This document shows positions 5,601-6,674 of a DNA stretch of 6,674 nt, one piece after another. Under the pieces are notes generated by a model. The model was given only the letters and a program-made list of their open reading frames with translations. It was not told where the DNA came from and ran no database searches. Source of the stretch: Nitrospirota bacterium (GTDB taxonomy: Bacteria; Nitrospirota; Nitrospiria; Nitrospirales; NS-4); NCBI GenBank assembly GCA_005877565.1, contig VBOK01000164.1, positions 1 through 6,674 on the forward strand. Direction: 5' to 3'. Each line of letters opens with the position of its first letter. The first letter of the stretch is position 1. A program made the translations under genes and the position numbers.

Positions 5601-5955
5601 AAAGAAAGGGTTTAGGGAGTTGAAGGTTTGGCAAAGAGCCAAAGATTTAGCTGTGGCTATCTACAAGGCTTCGGCGGGAGGAGCGTTAAGTCGTGATTTC
5701 GGATTGCGGGATCAAATCCGTCGAAGTGCGGTGAGCATAGCCAGCAATTTGGCGGAAGGCGACGAGCGCGATACAGACAAGGAAGCTGTCCGTTTCTTTT
5801 ACATCGCAAAAGGATCTCTGGCCGAACTGCGCACACAGCTTCAGATCGCTTTCGAAACGGGGCATCTAGAGCAGACGTTCTATGAAAACATCGAGGCCGA
5901 CTGTCAAACTCTAGGCAAAATGCTAGGTAGCCTTATTCAGGCTCGATCCCACTGA
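5596..5955 (+). CDS. Four-helix-bundle protein, S23 / 23S rRNA intervening-sequence protein family
   Basis: The 119-residue product has the hallmarks of the family also called S23 or bAvd-like: opening FRELKVWQRAKDLAVAIYK (6-24), FGLRDQIRRSAVSIASNLAEG (35-55), and the third/fourth helix signature RFFYIAKGSLAELRTQLQIA (66-85). Length is typical. Members were first found inside 23S rRNA intervening sequences, and related proteins (Avd) serve diversity-generating retroelements by binding a reverse transcriptase; no rRNA or reverse transcriptase is visible here, so this is a stand-alone copy. Its biochemical role is unknown. The ATG lies within the left repeat (GGCAATGGG) and lacks a close ribosome site; GGGAGG at 5575-5580 is 15 bases away. 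The last codons (GCTCGATCCCAC TGA) resemble a unit of the right array, so repeats bracket the gene at both ends. Confidence 0.88.
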   Translation: MGKKGFRELKVWQRAKDLAVAIYKASAGGALSRDFGLRDQIRRSAVSIASNLAEGDERDTDKEAVRFFYIAKGSLAELRTQLQIAFETGHLEQTFYENIEADCQTLGKMLGSLIQARSH

Positions 5956-5958
5956 CAT

Positions 5959-6098
5959 TAGCTATAGCCTATAGCCCATAAGCCTGGCTCCATTGCCAAT
6001 AGCCTGACTCCGTAGCCTATAGCCTGATCCCATCACCTATAGCCAATAGCTCCATGTCTGTCACCCATAGCCCCTCGCCCATAGCCCATAGCCCCTCA
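5959..6098 (+). repeat. Right array of degenerate GCCTATAGCCCAT repeats with 20-base period
   Basis: The words CCTATAGCC, CCCATAGCC and GCCAATAGC recur throughout. The centre shows three imperfect 20-base tandem units: 5981-6000 AGCCTGGCTCCATTGCCAAT, 6001-6020 AGCCTGACTCCGTAGCCTAT, 6021-6040 AGCCTGATCCCATCACCTAT. The end holds a tighter CCCATAGCCCATAGCCCC run (6078-6095). The segment 6078-6098 matches the reverse complement of the left array at 16 of 21 positions. The last 45 bases are also read as the N-terminus of the NusG-like gene. Confidence 0.8.
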
Positions 6099-6593
6099 CT
6101 TGGCGTTGCACGCTGGTATGCATTACGGACGAAATCCCGCCACGAAAAGCAGGTGCGTGACCGGCTCGAGAGCCAGGGAATTGAGCAACTTCTCCCCACG
6201 GTCATCAAGCTCAGCCAGTGGAAAGATCGCAAAAAGAAAATCGAAGTGCCGCTCTTTTCCTGTTATTGCTTTGCCCAGTTTGCGTGGCCGGATAGGGTAG
6301 CCGTCCAGCAGACGGCGGGGGTGGTCCAGATCGTGGGAAACGGAAAAGGACCCGAACCGATCCCGGACGATGAGATTGACGCGATCCTAATGCTGATGAA
6401 GAGCACCCTGCCCTACGACGCGCATCCTTTCTTGCACGAAGGCATGCCGGTCCAGGTGATCCACGGCCCGCTCGAAGGCGTCCGAGGGACCCTGCTCCGC
6501 AAAGACAAACCGTTTCGGCTTGTGATCTCAGTGCATCTCATTCGGCAGGCGGCATCAGTTGAAATTGATGCTTCTGACGTGGTTCCGATGTGA
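6054..6593 (+). CDS. NusG-like transcription antiterminator (UpxY/RfaH/LoaP type)
   Basis: Specialised NusG paralogues bind elongating RNA polymerase and let it read through long operons, typically for capsule, O-antigen or exopolysaccharide. The NGN domain starts with the classic WYALRTKSRHEKQVRDRLESQGIE pattern (21-44), continues through VPLFSCYCFAQF (65-76) and VVQIVGNGKGPEPIPDDEI (90-108), and a KOW domain follows (about 126-172: LHEGMPVQVIHGPLEG...). Total length is 179 residues. The only standard in-frame start before the NGN domain is ATG 6054, which lies inside the repeat array; residues 2-16 (SVTHSPSPIAHSPSL) are translated repeat and are not part of the domain. No ribosome site precedes it. 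No ops-like GGCGGTAG element was seen. It is followed 50 bases later by a new gene with a strong ribosome site, the expected position of the first gene of a polysaccharide operon. Confidence 0.85.
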   Translation: MSVTHSPSPIAHSPSLGVARWYALRTKSRHEKQVRDRLESQGIEQLLPTVIKLSQWKDRKKKIEVPLFSCYCFAQFAWPDRVAVQQTAGVVQIVGNGKGPEPIPDDEIDAILMLMKSTLPYDAHPFLHEGMPVQVIHGPLEGVRGTLLRKDKPFRLVISVHLIRQAASVEIDASDVVPM

Positions 6594-6594
6594 G

Positions 6595-6609
6595 AAAACA
6601 CTCTGTTTT
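6595..6609 (+). other. Small AT-rich hairpin after the antiterminator gene
   Basis: AAAACA (6595-6600) and TGTTTT (6604-6609) are perfect complements around a 3-base loop, directly behind the TGA. The stem is weak and lacks a following T tract, so termination is doubtful; it could pause polymerase between the two genes. Confidence 0.25.
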
Positions 6610-6627
6610 GTCTGCTTAGGATGCCCT

Positions 6628-6674
6628 AGGAGGTGGGAAGTAGATGACGACACAGAATCTTTTAAAGGGAGTGC
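6628..6674 (+). CDS. Start of a further gene, cut by the window edge
   Basis: A perfect AGGAGG at 6628-6633 sits ten bases before ATG 6644, after which the frame is open to the window end (first residues MTTQNLLKGV). The coding part therefore begins at 6644; the earlier bases are its ribosome site. Ten residues are too few for an assignment. Its place behind a NusG paralogue makes a polysaccharide biosynthesis or export protein a reasonable guess only. Confidence 0.55.

Noticed and set aside
5440..5634. 64-codon open frame on the minus strand overlapping the S23 gene start
   Set aside because: It is made partly of repeat sequence and of the antisense of a solid gene, has no ribosome site, and resembles no protein family.
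5596..5955. Avd component of a diversity-generating retroelement
   Set aside because: The fold is related, but no reverse transcriptase, template repeat or variable repeat is visible within the window, and the sequence matches the S23 group well.
5959..6098. CRISPR array
   Set aside because: Units are short, degenerate and directly abutting, without constant repeats and unique spacers of 30-40 bases, and no cas genes are present.

Overview
The window is about 60% GC over most of its length and reads as chromosomal DNA of a Gram-negative, free-living bacterium. Two small exported proteins have Sec signal peptides. The gene mix (RNase D, periplasmic DsrE-like protein, tryptophanase, four-helix-bundle protein, NusG paralogue) and the style of the RNase D would fit Nitrospirota or a relative, but that assignment is an inference from general impression, not something the sequence proves.

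Layout: (1) Bases 1-2446 hold three plus-strand genes: a secreted single-domain IPT/TIG protein, ribonuclease D, and an exported DsrE-family protein. (2) Bases 2456-5188 hold three minus-strand genes in one probable transcription unit. Read 5'->3' they are a Rossmann/methyltransferase-like protein of unknown function, a tryptophanase, and a caffeoyl-CoA-type O-methyltransferase that starts 4 bp after the tryptophanase stop. The DsrE gene and the O-methyltransferase converge with a 9 bp gap. (3) Bases 5189-5595 have no convincing gene. They contain an abrupt, extremely A-rich island (about 5160-5360), a minus-strand intrinsic terminator, and an unexplained GC-normal stretch with a five-codon mini-ORF. 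(4) Bases 5549-6100 form a cassette-like unit: a stand-alone S23/four-helix-bundle gene bracketed by inverted arrays of short degenerate GCCTATAGCCCAT-type repeats. (5) The right array runs directly into a NusG-like (UpxY/RfaH/LoaP-type) antiterminator gene, whose first ~16 residues are translated repeat. A further gene with a perfect AGGAGG site begins at 6644 and runs off the end. NusG paralogues of this kind usually sit at the head of long polysaccharide operons, so the window probably ends at the entrance of such a locus.

How the genes work together: RNase D acts in 3' RNA processing. Tryptophanase converts tryptophan to indole, pyruvate and ammonia; the two neighbours in its unit are methyltransferase-like, but no shared substrate can be named. 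The most unusual material is on the right: the repeat-bracketed S23 gene, which resembles a 23S rRNA intervening sequence placed outside rRNA; the use of repeat DNA as start-codon and N-terminal coding sequence; and the sharp compositional break that meets the 5' end of the minus-strand unit.
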